Source: Trichomonas vaginalis G3
Lineage: Eukaryota; Parabasalia; Trichomonadida; Trichomonadidae
DNA length: 64,000 nucleotides
Assembly (NCBI RefSeq): GCF_026262505.1
Contig: NC_067207.1
Location: 3,356,252 to 3,420,251 of the forward strand
Reading direction: 5' to 3'
Of the stretch, positions 29,005-38,092 are shown piece after piece. The notes under the pieces were generated by a model. That model was not told the origin of the DNA, made no database searches, and saw only the letters and a program-made list of their open reading frames with translations. Numbering within the stretch: position 1 is the first letter of the stretch; each line of letters opens with the position of its first letter. The position numbers and the translations under genes are program-made.

Positions 29005-30297
29005 ATGCGCTATAAGGGGCGTCATCCCGTTGAAAAATTTCTATCAATTATAATGATATTGTATACTTTAACAATACTATATTCTTATCCAGGTAATGCC
29101 AGATTCATATTAGAAGATCCTCGTAAATTTAATTTTTTGGCATGGGATATTAAATGGATACTAGACACGTCTATAAATCTTCCTTTCAAAGAAATAATGC
29201 TTATTAATAATAGATGGAAAGAATATATCAATTCCTATTATATAACAAATCAAACAAATTTAGATTTTGTTTCCATCCCGTTTGATAGAATTTTTCGATC
29301 CAAAGGTAGATATTATCAACTAGAAAATGTTCTTGTTTGGAAAGAAGGAATATATTATAATGGTACCTTATTAAAATATGATTTTCATGAAAAATATCCT
29401 CAGCAACGAATCACTTGCAAAGATATAGTTCCATTTGGGATTTTTGTCAGGATGCCGTTCAACACATATGGACACTTCCTCCACGATATACTTGCAACAC
29501 TAGTTATGTACCCCGATGATGTACTGAATCAAGAATTATATGTATTTCATAACTATAATTGGAATGATAAATTTAAAGAACATCTTGATGCGATGGGATT
29601 GACTCACATTCATCCTTATGATTCTAAAATCAACGGATTTGTTCTTGTGCATAAGCTCTACTACATACATGCATATGAGAACACTCATGAGTTTGATCAT
29701 CTCGGATTACCGAGAGTTTCGAAATATTTCAGATCGAATTTGAAATTTGACCAAATAGAACCAACAAAATACAACATTATCAACAGAAGACCGAATGAAA
29801 GACGATACTTCACGAACATAAAGGAATTGCTTAATGCATTGAAAGTGAAATTCCCCAATATAAATTTCCAAGAAATTCAATTGCAAGAGAAATTAGTAGA
29901 CACAGGTCGTTTGTTTGCAGAAACGAAAGTTTTGATTGGAAGTGGCGGCAGCTTGTTGTTTAATTCAATGTTTATGCATAATGAAACAGGCGTTGTGTGC
30001 TTGTTTGCGAATAAGATAGATTTACCAGATAATATTGTTCTTGCTTGTTTCGGAATTTATAATATTGGTGTTGTTCATCCAAATATCAATTTTTATGAAG
30101 GACAAGGTGCATGCGATATCGAATTAACTGTTGATTGCGTGGACAAAATCATATTTGCTGTTGAAAATAAGAAATATCCTCAAATGAAAGGATATTATCC
30201 TGTGATTGCGAATTATTCGTTATTTTTCCAAGTTCGAATGCGTAATTCCTATAATAACGGGGCAATTTGGAATTACGCGGAGAAAAGAATAGAATGA
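29005..30297 (+). CDS. GT61-like glycosyltransferase, second copy type
   Basis: Start set at ATG 29005; the frame upstream opens with TTG. 430 residues. A signal anchor (FLSIIMILYTLTILYSYPG) follows the basic N-terminus. The catalytic part shows the GT61 pattern: FVRMPFNTYGHFLHDILATLVMYP, HPYDSKINGFVLVHKLYYI, NIINRRPNERRYFTN and DTGRLFAETKVLIGSGGSLLFNSMFMH. The last motif stands in place of GAHGAGLTN, with the His replaced by Gly, so activity or donor may differ from the enzyme at 18573. A lumenal Golgi/ER location is expected. It is convergent with the channel gene on the minus strand. The stop is TGA. Confidence 0.72.
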   Translation: MRYKGRHPVEKFLSIIMILYTLTILYSYPGNARFILEDPRKFNFLAWDIKWILDTSINLPFKEIMLINNRWKEYINSYYITNQTNLDFVSIPFDRIFRSKGRYYQLENVLVWKEGIYYNGTLLKYDFHEKYPQQRITCKDIVPFGIFVRMPFNTYGHFLHDILATLVMYPDDVLNQELYVFHNYNWNDKFKEHLDAMGLTHIHPYDSKINGFVLVHKLYYIHAYENTHEFDHLGLPRVSKYFRSNLKFDQIEPTKYNIINRRPNERRYFTNIKELLNALKVKFPNINFQEIQLQEKLVDTGRLFAETKVLIGSGGSLLFNSMFMHNETGVVCLFANKIDLPDNIVLACFGIYNIGVVHPNINFYEGQGACDIELTVDCVDKIIFAVENKKYPQMKGYYPVIANYSLFFQVRMRNSYNNGAIWNYAEKRIE

Positions 30298-30598
30298 TTG
30301 TTATAAATTTTGTGTGAATAATTATATTTTTTTTTGGATTCAAGATAAAACCTTGAATTCATTATATATGAAACGGAATAGTATTGCCAAAGCCACAAAT
30401 ATTTGTCATTTATTTGAAAAATTATCTACATCAATCTTCAAAATTTGGATATTCTGATACAGATCAAAGGCATTAGTCTTCATTATCAATGAAATGGAAG
30501 TGTATCTAAATATTTTTTAATTTTGAAAGAAAAAAAAAGAAAATTGTCTAAACATTCTATATTTATACATAATATATGATAAAATAAGTACCAAGTAC

Positions 30599-32155
30599 TT
30601 ATGTATATAATGAGTTTCCATTATTACTGCTTCCTGTGTTTTCAAAGAACCTAATTGGAGGAATCTTTTCGTATTCTTCGCTATTTGGCCTTTCTTTATC
30701 TTCTTCGAGGAGTTTCTCAAGGAGTTCATGGAAAATGGCGAGAGTAACGTAAAACCAGATACATAATCCCTGGAAAATAAATGATGTAAAGTATATCGAC
30801 GGAATAAGCTTAGATTTATCAGCTCCATAAGCCATCTCATCATAACCATCCAACAAATAGTTACCGTTGCATGCAGAAATGAGTAATTTTGCTGCTTGTC
30901 GTGGAGATGTGTAATGAGGACTGTATCAACCGAAGAGACAGACTCCAACGTATATGTATCCGAAGAAGAAAGGTAAGCAGCCAACTAAAAACTTTAAAAC
31001 CGGACCAATTCCCAAATTTAACATGCGAACAATGATAAAAAGCGAAGGAACAAGCCTAAAGAACTTGAAAAGGACAAAGGAATGACAGAAAGAGGATAAA
31101 CTAAGCATAAACATCGGCCATGGCAATCCATCATTTACATCTTTACCGTATTGAAGGAATATTGAGACACAAGTGATAGACACAGCATCTAAAAGGAAGG
31201 ATATGGGATCCCAGAGGTCAAGTTTGGCCCAAAAGTACTTGAGAACTGATGTTCTTTCAATAATTGCTTTTTCTTTGGCCTTTTTGTAGAATTGAATAAG
31301 CGAGATAACTGTCAAGATACAGCAGATCAAGGAAAATACTATAATTAATATAGAGCTTGTAATTGTATACTGGGATAACATAGAAGAAGTTGCTTTCTTT
31401 GAATATCTGATAGATCTTTCATGTAGGTTCTTCCATACAATGATTCCTGTTCCAAAAATGAAATCAAAGGAAGATTTGACACCAATATGATACGAATCAA
31501 TCGTTCCAGACTCTCTTGGATGCAATGTAATGATCATACTTATAGTGTATGCTGTAAATTGATCAAGATATTTCTCAGCGATATCATGAACTTCGGTGAT
31601 ATTTTCTTCGGTAATTTGAAAAACTTTTGTATCTCCATCAGAAAGATCAATAGTGAGGTTGATATTAGATGATCTTGTTAGAGGATATGAACACGGGAAT
31701 GAATCTGTGAAATTGATGTATTTATAAAGTGTTCCGTTAATTGCATCGAGTAAATCAGACATTGTATAGATTTTGGCATCACCATATATATCTTCAATGT
31801 CATCATCTTCTGTGGCATCACGCCCATCTAAGAAATAGCCATCTATGGCTCTTCCGAAATCTTGAAAGAAAGGAATCATCGTTGTTTGGATTGAAGATGC
31901 TAGAATGAAATATAAGATGATAATAGCAAATTCTAAGAAGCATGCAATCGGAAGCTTGTGATTTGTTGCCCATCTTAAAAATAATTTTTTAGGAGAAACA
32001 TAGGAACGAACTCCTTTGTATTTATGACGAAATATAGGATGTGTTTCAATTGCAACTTGGTCCTGATGACCTGCAATTGTCGCAGTCTGAGGATAACTAA
32101 GTCTAAAATCGTTCAATGTAAAAATGGAAAAAACTATAGGATATAAAGTACTCAC
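30599..32155 (-). pseudogene. mucolipin (TRPML)-like cation channel gene with in-frame TGA and no ATG
   Basis: The frame encodes a mucolipin-type channel: a pre-S1 segment SYVSPKKLFLRW, S1 (LPIACFLEFAIIILYFILA), a long lumenal S1-S2 domain with Asn-X-Ser/Thr sites, then S2-S5 (VFSLICCILTVISLIQFY, ISFLLDAVSITCVSIFLQYG, FVLFKFFRLVPSLFIIVRML, LKFLVGCLPFFFGYIYVGVCLFG). The pore region LLISACNGNYLLDG corresponds to LFSLINGDD of TRPML, and S6 is IYFTSFIFQGLCIWFYVTLAIF. Between S5 and the pore one codon is TGA (30926-30928), with the frame continuing unchanged to TAA at 30599. The 5' part has no in-frame ATG before S1; it opens only at a GTG at 32155. Both defects suggest a recently inactivated gene, or else an unrecognised intron plus a nonsense allele. 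TGA is used as a normal stop by other genes here. Confidence 0.7.
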
Positions 32156-33071
32156 AAAATCTAGATTGAGAGGCGGTCAATGACTTTTGAGGGGAAATTA
32201 ACGCATGGAATTTAATATTATTTAGGTTGATATTCTTGCTTATTATTTCAGAAAAAAATCTTAAAAATTTCAATATGAAAATTGAAAGCAATTCAAAAAA
32301 ATTGCTAACATGTAAATTTTAATATCCTATGCATAATTTCATATTTTGAACATTTTTTATTTTTGTTTAAAACTTAAAATTTTGCGAATTTAATATAATT
32401 TATAAAATATAATACGTATATATATTTAAAATACACTAAATTTAATTGTTAATTGACGTTTTTGGGAATGAATTTTATCAAAACATGCCTGAATCCGAAA
32501 ATTTGAAAGAACGAATTACACAATCATATATGTAGAATTCAAAATACAAACTTAAAGATTGTATACGTTTAAAATTATTCAGATTGTGTTTGATTTCCAC
32601 TCATTCTGTTTCTTTTGAACTCTAACACTAACATTTCATGATGATTACATGATCCATTTATACATGGTTGAATTGTTCCAGATTCAACCAGAAAATCAAC
32701 CCAAATTTCTCAATGCATTCATGTTGATTGGACAAAATTTAAAATTTATCAGCCTGTTTCCAGAGAAACTCATATATTCCCTAATGAAATGTAATTTTTG
32801 CTACATTTATTTCAATCAAATTTCAAAAAATTGACTGCAGAGCTTGAAAAGGTGATGAATCATGTTGTTATTAGATGTACATATTAGATTTACTATTTCC
32901 AAAAAAATGCTCAAATTTGAATAGTTTTTAGAAAATTTGGAATTACACTCCTTACATTATATATAATTAAATGTTTAAATTTTATTTATTTTTCCCTTTT
33001 AATTTTATAACGTGCTCTATCAAAACTAACCTCTCAATTGAAGGCCACAAAATCTAAGTAGGAGTAGGGGT
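32156..33071. other. intergenic, no gene seen
   Basis: About 0.9 kb of AT-rich DNA upstream of the channel gene, ending at the left TIR of a non-coding element. No supported gene. Confidence 0.5.
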
Positions 33072-33107
33072 AATTTTAGCTAAAAGTGACACACCTGTAA
33101 AAAGTGA

Positions 33108-33142
33108 CACACCCGTGAAGGGTGTGATTACCGATCGGTAAT
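33108..33142. repeat. hairpin plus abutting perfect palindrome
   Basis: CACACCC-GTGAA-GGGTGTG (33108-33126) is followed without any gap by the 16-bp palindrome ATTACCGATCGGTAAT (33127-33142), 16 bp inside the left TIR. Confidence 0.8.
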
Positions 33143-33211
33143 TTCGACAGTTTAGAATTTAAAATTTTTTATGGAACTGTTGCGAGTTTCATAAAGAATT
33201 TAAGGAATATA

Positions 33212-33337
33212 AGCAAAGATTTGAATCAAAATCTTAGACCTAAGCCGCTCGATTCGCTCGCGGCTTCCGCGAATTACAGATCAGCAAAGATTTGAATCAA
33301 AATCTTCGAACTAAGCCGATCGCTTCGCTCGCGGCTT
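33212..33337 (+). repeat. two 71-bp-spaced repeats with GC-rich hairpins
   Basis: The motif AGCAAAGATTTGAATCAAAA leads into CTAAGCCG...TTCGCTCGCGGCTT, twice (from 33212 and 33283). Each copy ends with an AAGCCG/CGGCTT hairpin, unusually GC-rich for this region. Confidence 0.8.
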
Positions 33338-33712
33338 TCTTTATTATTTTAAATTTGCATATTTCCATCAAAAGTTCATAAGGTAAAAAATTTCGTTTAT
33401 ATTATTGCAAAATAAAATCTTCATTATCAAAATAATATTAAATAATAATATAATATAATTTATAAACAACTATTATTTAATAAAGTTTAATTGCCAAGGT
33501 TCATCTAATTTTTTGATTTTTAATGTTTTATGAATTTTATTTATCATGTATACATCTAATGAAGATTATATATGTAGAAGATAAGTACCTTAATATGTAC
33601 GTAAATTTTAATGAAATTTATACAACATTATAAAAATTTATGAATAAAAACTTGATATAAAATAACATTTTTATTTTTACTAAGAAAAAAAAGGTTTTTG
33701 ATAATAAATTTA

Positions 33713-33945
33713 TTTTATTTCGAAAAAGTAGCAATAATCGTAAAAGGGTATTGATAGGCTTGCTAAAGTAACTAATTTTAGCTGTCAAATACTTTTGTAT
33801 TTTGAAGTAAATTAGTATAAATTTGTTTTTACTTTTATTTCGAAAAAGTAGCAATAATCGTAAAAGGGTATTGATAGGCTTGCTAAAGTAACTAATTTTA
33901 GCTGTCAAATACTTTTGTATTTTGAAGTAAATTAGTATAAATTTG
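33713..33945 (+). repeat. exact 113-bp tandem duplication
   Basis: 33713-33825 and 33833-33945 are identical base for base, with a 7-bp spacer (period 120). Identity implies a recent duplication. The open frame it creates on the minus strand is a by-product. Confidence 0.92.
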
Positions 33946-33986
33946 ATATTATTTTAACTCCCATTGAAAACCTCAATTTTCCATAC

Positions 33987-34048
33987 AGAGGGAACGGGAA
34001 TAGCATCCAATATTCCCTGAGAATGGTTGCGCATTCTCAGTTCCCTCT
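33987..34048. repeat. perfect gap-free three-way-junction sequence
   Basis: The outer stem AGAGGGAAC / GTTCCCTCT (33987-33995 with 34040-34048) encloses hairpin 1, GGGAATA-8 nt-TATTCCC (33996-34017), and hairpin 2, TGAGAATG-6 nt-CATTCTCA (34018-34039). The three stems (9, 7 and 8 bp) are all perfect and abut with no unpaired base at the junction. Confidence 0.85.
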
Positions 34049-34126
34049 ATATTTCGAACGAAGCTCTCATCGGTCTTTTTTTTTAATACTAAACGTTTTT
34101 TTTCCCTGTCACTTTTAGCTAAAATT

Positions 34127-34456
34127 TGGGTTTGCCACTACCTTACGGTGATTGCATACAACAAAATATGAATGAATATACTTAATATGATCCACTGAAT
34201 TAGTTATTAAAACTTAAAACATTGAACTTCATGTTTTTGCCCTCAACCACTTTGAAATCAATCAAAAATAATCGATAACATGATATTTTTATCAAGTTAT
34301 CTGCATATTTAGTCACAAAGTATTATATATTCCCAAAAAAAGACATGAATCAGATTTTGTAAACCTTATTGAGCAAAAATTTTTTAAAAGTCACTTTTTT
34401 GTCAAAAATTTTATTGAGATAAAAAAAGGTCGTTTTAAATATTATCCTAATATCTA
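34127..34456. other. intergenic with promoter box
   Basis: Spacer between the element's right end and the coiled-coil gene. It contains the GTCACTTTTTT box at 34390-34400. Confidence 0.5.
34390..34400 (+). promoter_or_regulatory. GTCACTTTTTT box of coiled-coil gene
   Basis: Exact box in sense orientation. Starting at its TCA gives a 64-nt leader to ATG 34457, longer than for prefoldin. Confidence 0.55.
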
Positions 34457-37114
34457 ATGAGCACAGATCACATTGATGAGTACACTGATGCTGCTGAAAG
34501 ATATAGGAACATATTTAATACAGTGAGTCAGGATTTAAACCAGTATGAGAATGAAATTGGAGATTATACTGAAGCAGAAACAAGAAAAATCGATGCTTAC
34601 GCGGAAAGTTTGTTCGAAAAAGTGCTTGACAAAGTGCATCAATACAATAAATCCTCATATACTATGTACAAAAACTGCGAAGACGTTGATAGTTGGTTTC
34701 AACGTGTTAAAACACTACAAGATACAATATTTAAAGTAGACACGAAAGATACAGCTGAATGGGGCAACTTTCTTTTCAAACAAGCTCAGAATTCTCGTCA
34801 ATTACAAGAAATGGAAACAGAAGTTCTTGCTAAACTTCGACAGTTGGTAAATGAAGAAGAATCACCAGAGTATATACGCCTTAAATTAATGAGAGATGAT
34901 ATGGCTTCTCGTTTAGAAATCAGAAAATCTGTTGCAAATCAACTCGAAAATGAAACTAATATCGCAATTACACAACTCAACAATACAATACAGAGCAGAG
35001 ATACGTTTGTTCGTGAAATGGAGAAAGCAGAACAAACTTTGAAGATTTTTACAGCAAAAAACAGTTTTCAAATCGTTCAAGATGCCAGAAAGAAGGAGAT
35101 AATTGAACATAATTGGATCAGAAGGAACATTGAGCTTGTAGATTCAATAGAAACCCTAAAAAAAGAAATTGAACAATTTCATAATCCAGAAAAATTCGAA
35201 TCTGAGATGAAAAAGATATCTTTACAGCAAGATGCAGAATATAAGAAGCTTAATTCCCAATACGAAGACGAACTTTTCATTGTTAACCACGAATTAAGTC
35301 AAATTTCGTCAACCCATCAGTCAATGATGGAAACATTGAAGAAAGAACTGAACGAAATAAGATCTGAACAACTTAAGCAGGAAAGGAAGTTGACAAATAC
35401 ATCAGTTAAGCAAGAAAAAATGTCTTCTGACAGATTTATCAATAATTACAAAAAAATTCGGTTTGCGAGTATCAAATCCATTGAAAAAGAGTTCAAAAGA
35501 ACCACAATAAAGCTAAATGACCTCATAAATATCATTACAGAAGACCATAAAAAAGATGTTGATGATTTAAAAGCGAATATATCGAAAATGTACCAAGAAC
35601 TCCAAGAAATACTCAAAAGAAGACAAGGACATATAGGAAACATGACAAATTTCCAATTAACTCAGCTGCAATCGTCAAATCAAATTTCATTAGCAGCATT
35701 ACAAGCCAAAAAAGAACAAATCATTGAAAAATCGCTTCATAAGGATATAGAAATTGATGCTTTGAATAGACAAATAGTTCCTGTCGAAGGAGTTTATAAT
35801 GATCTTTACCAGATTTACTCAACAATGCTGGATCAGCAGAATAACTTTGAGTTGATGTATAAAACTGAATGCGATAAGATCAGTGGTATACAGCAGTTGT
35901 CTGAATCAAGAAATAAAGCAAGATCGAGGTTTATTTCAAATGCAAAGAAAATTATTTTGATTCTTAAAGAAATTTTGAGAAATAAGATGAAAAGAAATGA
36001 TCCATTGAAGGAAATAATCAAGAATCATCGTAAAATAACAGCAAAAGATGATTTTGAAATTAAAATTATTCCTGAATTTAAAATTAAACAAAGAGAGATA
36101 TCAGAAACTCAAGAATCACAACTTAAAGAAGAAGAGGAATATGATAGTGAGCCTTTACAGTTCGAAAGTCCTTATAAACCTGAAAATTCTGAAATAATTT
36201 TACCAGAAAAATCAAATTCAGAACAATTAATATCAGACCAACCAAGTACATATCATAGTTATGACATTAGTAATCAAGAAATCACAGAAAATTCAACATC
36301 TCATATTTCAGAATTTCCAGAACATTCTTTTGACATAAAAACAAGGTCATTAAATAATAATGAGACTATTGAAACCTCGCAGAAGAGTAATTTTGAAAAT
36401 TCACAAGTTATTTCTGAAAATCAGAAAATTTCTTCGCAAATCAATGAATCAGCGAAAAGCTTGCAGCAAATTTCAGAAATAGCACTAAATAAAGAAAATG
36501 AAGCCCTAAAAACAGAAGAATTTAGTGAAATTTCTGCAATTTCAGCAAAATCAGCCACAACATCAGAAAAATCATTTACTTCTCTTGCAAGTGCAGGAGT
36601 TCATAGTTTAAATGATGATTCTGCCGAATTCCTTCCAATACAAATAATAACTCCTCCATCGAGTTCTTTTTCTTCTCAAAAAGACTTTAAACCACGAGAA
36701 CCAACACAAAGGAGGTCATCTGAATGCAGAAAACCAAGAAAGGAATCATTGTCTGCACCAGAAACCACAACTAGAAAAAGATCTCTTTCTGGAGTTGTAA
36801 AAACCAAAAAAGATCCAATAAGAACTCGAACGAATAGGTCGGAAAAAAGCTCAGAATTATCACGTCCTTCTCTTCTTCTCCCTAAAACAGACATAATTCT
36901 CGGTGTTCGACCTGTTTCTGGAAGATCTTCTCATTCGGAATCATTTGATTTCAATGCAAGCGAAAGAGAACCAAGAGTGAGAAGAAGGACACAAACAGAA
37001 GAAGATAGATCATTCAGATTCGTAATGAGAGGCTCTGTTTTTGGCGAAAAACCAAAGAAAAGAAGAAATACAACAGCATCAAGAGTCAAAGTTGAGAAAA
37101 TCCTCAAAAAATAA
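34457..37114 (+). CDS. coiled-coil protein with Ser-rich and basic tail
   Basis: 885 residues. Residues about 1-540 are almost continuous charged heptads (runs such as RKIDAYAESLFEKVLDKVHQ, LKKEIEQFHNPEKFESEMKK), without an ATPase head, kinesin or other catalytic motif. Residues about 545-740 are Ser/Glu/Gln-rich and low in complexity (SEISAISAKSATTSEKS). The last ~140 residues are basic, with many RRR/KK clusters and possible phosphorylation sites (RRSSECRKPRKES, TTRKRSLSG). There is no signal or membrane segment. A structural cytoskeletal role (flagellar root, axostyle, costa) is plausible in a trichomonad but not shown. The promoter box is 57 bp upstream of the ATG. Confidence 0.78.
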   Translation: MSTDHIDEYTDAAERYRNIFNTVSQDLNQYENEIGDYTEAETRKIDAYAESLFEKVLDKVHQYNKSSYTMYKNCEDVDSWFQRVKTLQDTIFKVDTKDTAEWGNFLFKQAQNSRQLQEMETEVLAKLRQLVNEEESPEYIRLKLMRDDMASRLEIRKSVANQLENETNIAITQLNNTIQSRDTFVREMEKAEQTLKIFTAKNSFQIVQDARKKEIIEHNWIRRNIELVDSIETLKKEIEQFHNPEKFESEMKKISLQQDAEYKKLNSQYEDELFIVNHELSQISSTHQSMMETLKKELNEIRSEQLKQERKLTNTSVKQEKMSSDRFINNYKKIRFASIKSIEKEFKRTTIKLNDLINIITEDHKKDVDDLKANISKMYQELQEILKRRQGHIGNMTNFQLTQLQSSNQISLAALQAKKEQIIEKSLHKDIEIDALNRQIVPVEGVYNDLYQIYSTMLDQQNNFELMYKTECDKISGIQQLSESRNKARSRFISNAKKIILILKEILRNKMKRNDPLKEIIKNHRKITAKDDFEIKIIPEFKIKQREISETQESQLKEEEEYDSEPLQFESPYKPENSEIILPEKSNSEQLISDQPSTYHSYDISNQEITENSTSHISEFPEHSFDIKTRSLNNNETIETSQKSNFENSQVISENQKISSQINESAKSLQQISEIALNKENEALKTEEFSEISAISAKSATTSEKSFTSLASAGVHSLNDDSAEFLPIQIITPPSSSFSSQKDFKPREPTQRRSSECRKPRKESLSAPETTTRKRSLSGVVKTKKDPIRTRTNRSEKSSELSRPSLLLPKTDIILGVRPVSGRSSHSESFDFNASEREPRVRRRTQTEEDRSFRFVMRGSVFGEKPKKRRNTTASRVKVEKILKK

Positions 37115-38092
37115 CAATACCTTTTATATATTTGTTTTGTTTGTAAATATTATGTTAGTACTATGTAAAAAAAGTTTTTTTTATTTTAAATTTGATATTC
37201 GTAAATATCATTATGTAAATTTGACAACAAATAGTGCTTCTCAGTGTAGACAAGATGGCTTCAATCAACATTTATTTAAAACCCAAGGATTTTTTTTTTG
37301 AAATCTAAATGTGAAATTAAGTATGTTTTATGACATTACTCATGTCAAACAGTTCACATGAAGTGAAGTAATAATATAAGACAGTATTAAATAAAGCCGT
37401 TGAGAAAGTGTCAAACAAATTCCAACGGCTTTTGATCAAAAAAATTCAGAAAATTCTTTCAATAATTTTCGACACAAAATTATTGCTTATCAATCACATA
37501 GAACTGCAGCAGAAGTATATTTACAAAGTGAGATTGATTTATACAAAATTTTGTTTGAAAAATTTATTTGAATATCCACGCCTCTTTAAATTTATTGAAA
37601 AATAAAACTTATTACAGGTACAACACAAAATGTTAAAGCAGTTTTTGGGCCCCAAATAAGTTTTCGATTCAAAATTTTGATAAATTTTTGATGTTGAAAT
37701 GAAAATCCATGTCAATATTTTGGTTATAACTTGATTTTCAACCAAATATATAGTACACATCATGAAACATATAAATTAATTTTAATTTTTTTTTAATTTT
37801 GAGTGACAAAACAAGATAATTGTCTCCTGATCTAGATGCAAATCAGAGAGTAATTACAAATTTTGTGCCCTCGTTGGATAATTTTGCTTTCTAGGCACGT
37901 TTTTGGCAAACAAATTAGTCCAAAAAATTGTGAGAAAACATGACAAATTTTCTCATAAATCATTGAAAATTTCGGATAGCTATAATTGATACATTTCTAA
38001 ACAACATACTATTAAATAAAAAATTCCGACAACTCCCCAAATTTTTATTTGAACACTGTCTTATTCTTTTTTTTTTTTTCTCCTCATTATTC
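37115..38092. other. intergenic, no gene seen
   Basis: Almost 1 kb of AT-rich DNA. Short frames at 37408-37763 show no coding features. The final bases CCTCATTATTC before ATG 38093 contain a TCATT Initiator-like start. Confidence 0.5.

Larger units (their letters stand above)
33072..34126. mobile_element. ~1.06-kb non-autonomous element with 20-bp TIRs containing the promoter box
   Basis: The ends are exact 20-bp inverted repeats, AATTTTAGCTAAAAGTGACA at 33072-33091 and its complement at 34107-34126. The interior has no gene. It holds two abutting palindromes near the left end (33108-33142), a 71-bp direct repeat with GC-rich hairpins (33212-33337), an exact 113-bp duplication (33713-33825 and 33833-33945) and a perfect three-way junction (33987-34048). 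No clear target-site duplication is seen. It could be a MITE-like derivative or a composite of several insertions. The TIR matches alone are short, but the symmetric branched structures strengthen the call. Confidence 0.6.

Noticed and set aside
30926-30928. TGA as a sense codon in this genome
   Set aside because: Several intact genes here end in TGA with nothing homologous behind, so the standard code is in use.
32103-32155. A GTGAGT...TTTTAG intron at the start of the channel gene
   Set aside because: Does not match the strict parabasalid splice motifs, and no upstream ATG exon in frame could be found by eye.
33618-33908. 96-codon minus-strand frame with a repeated peptide
   Set aside because: It is produced by the exact 113-bp DNA duplication; no start context, no homology.
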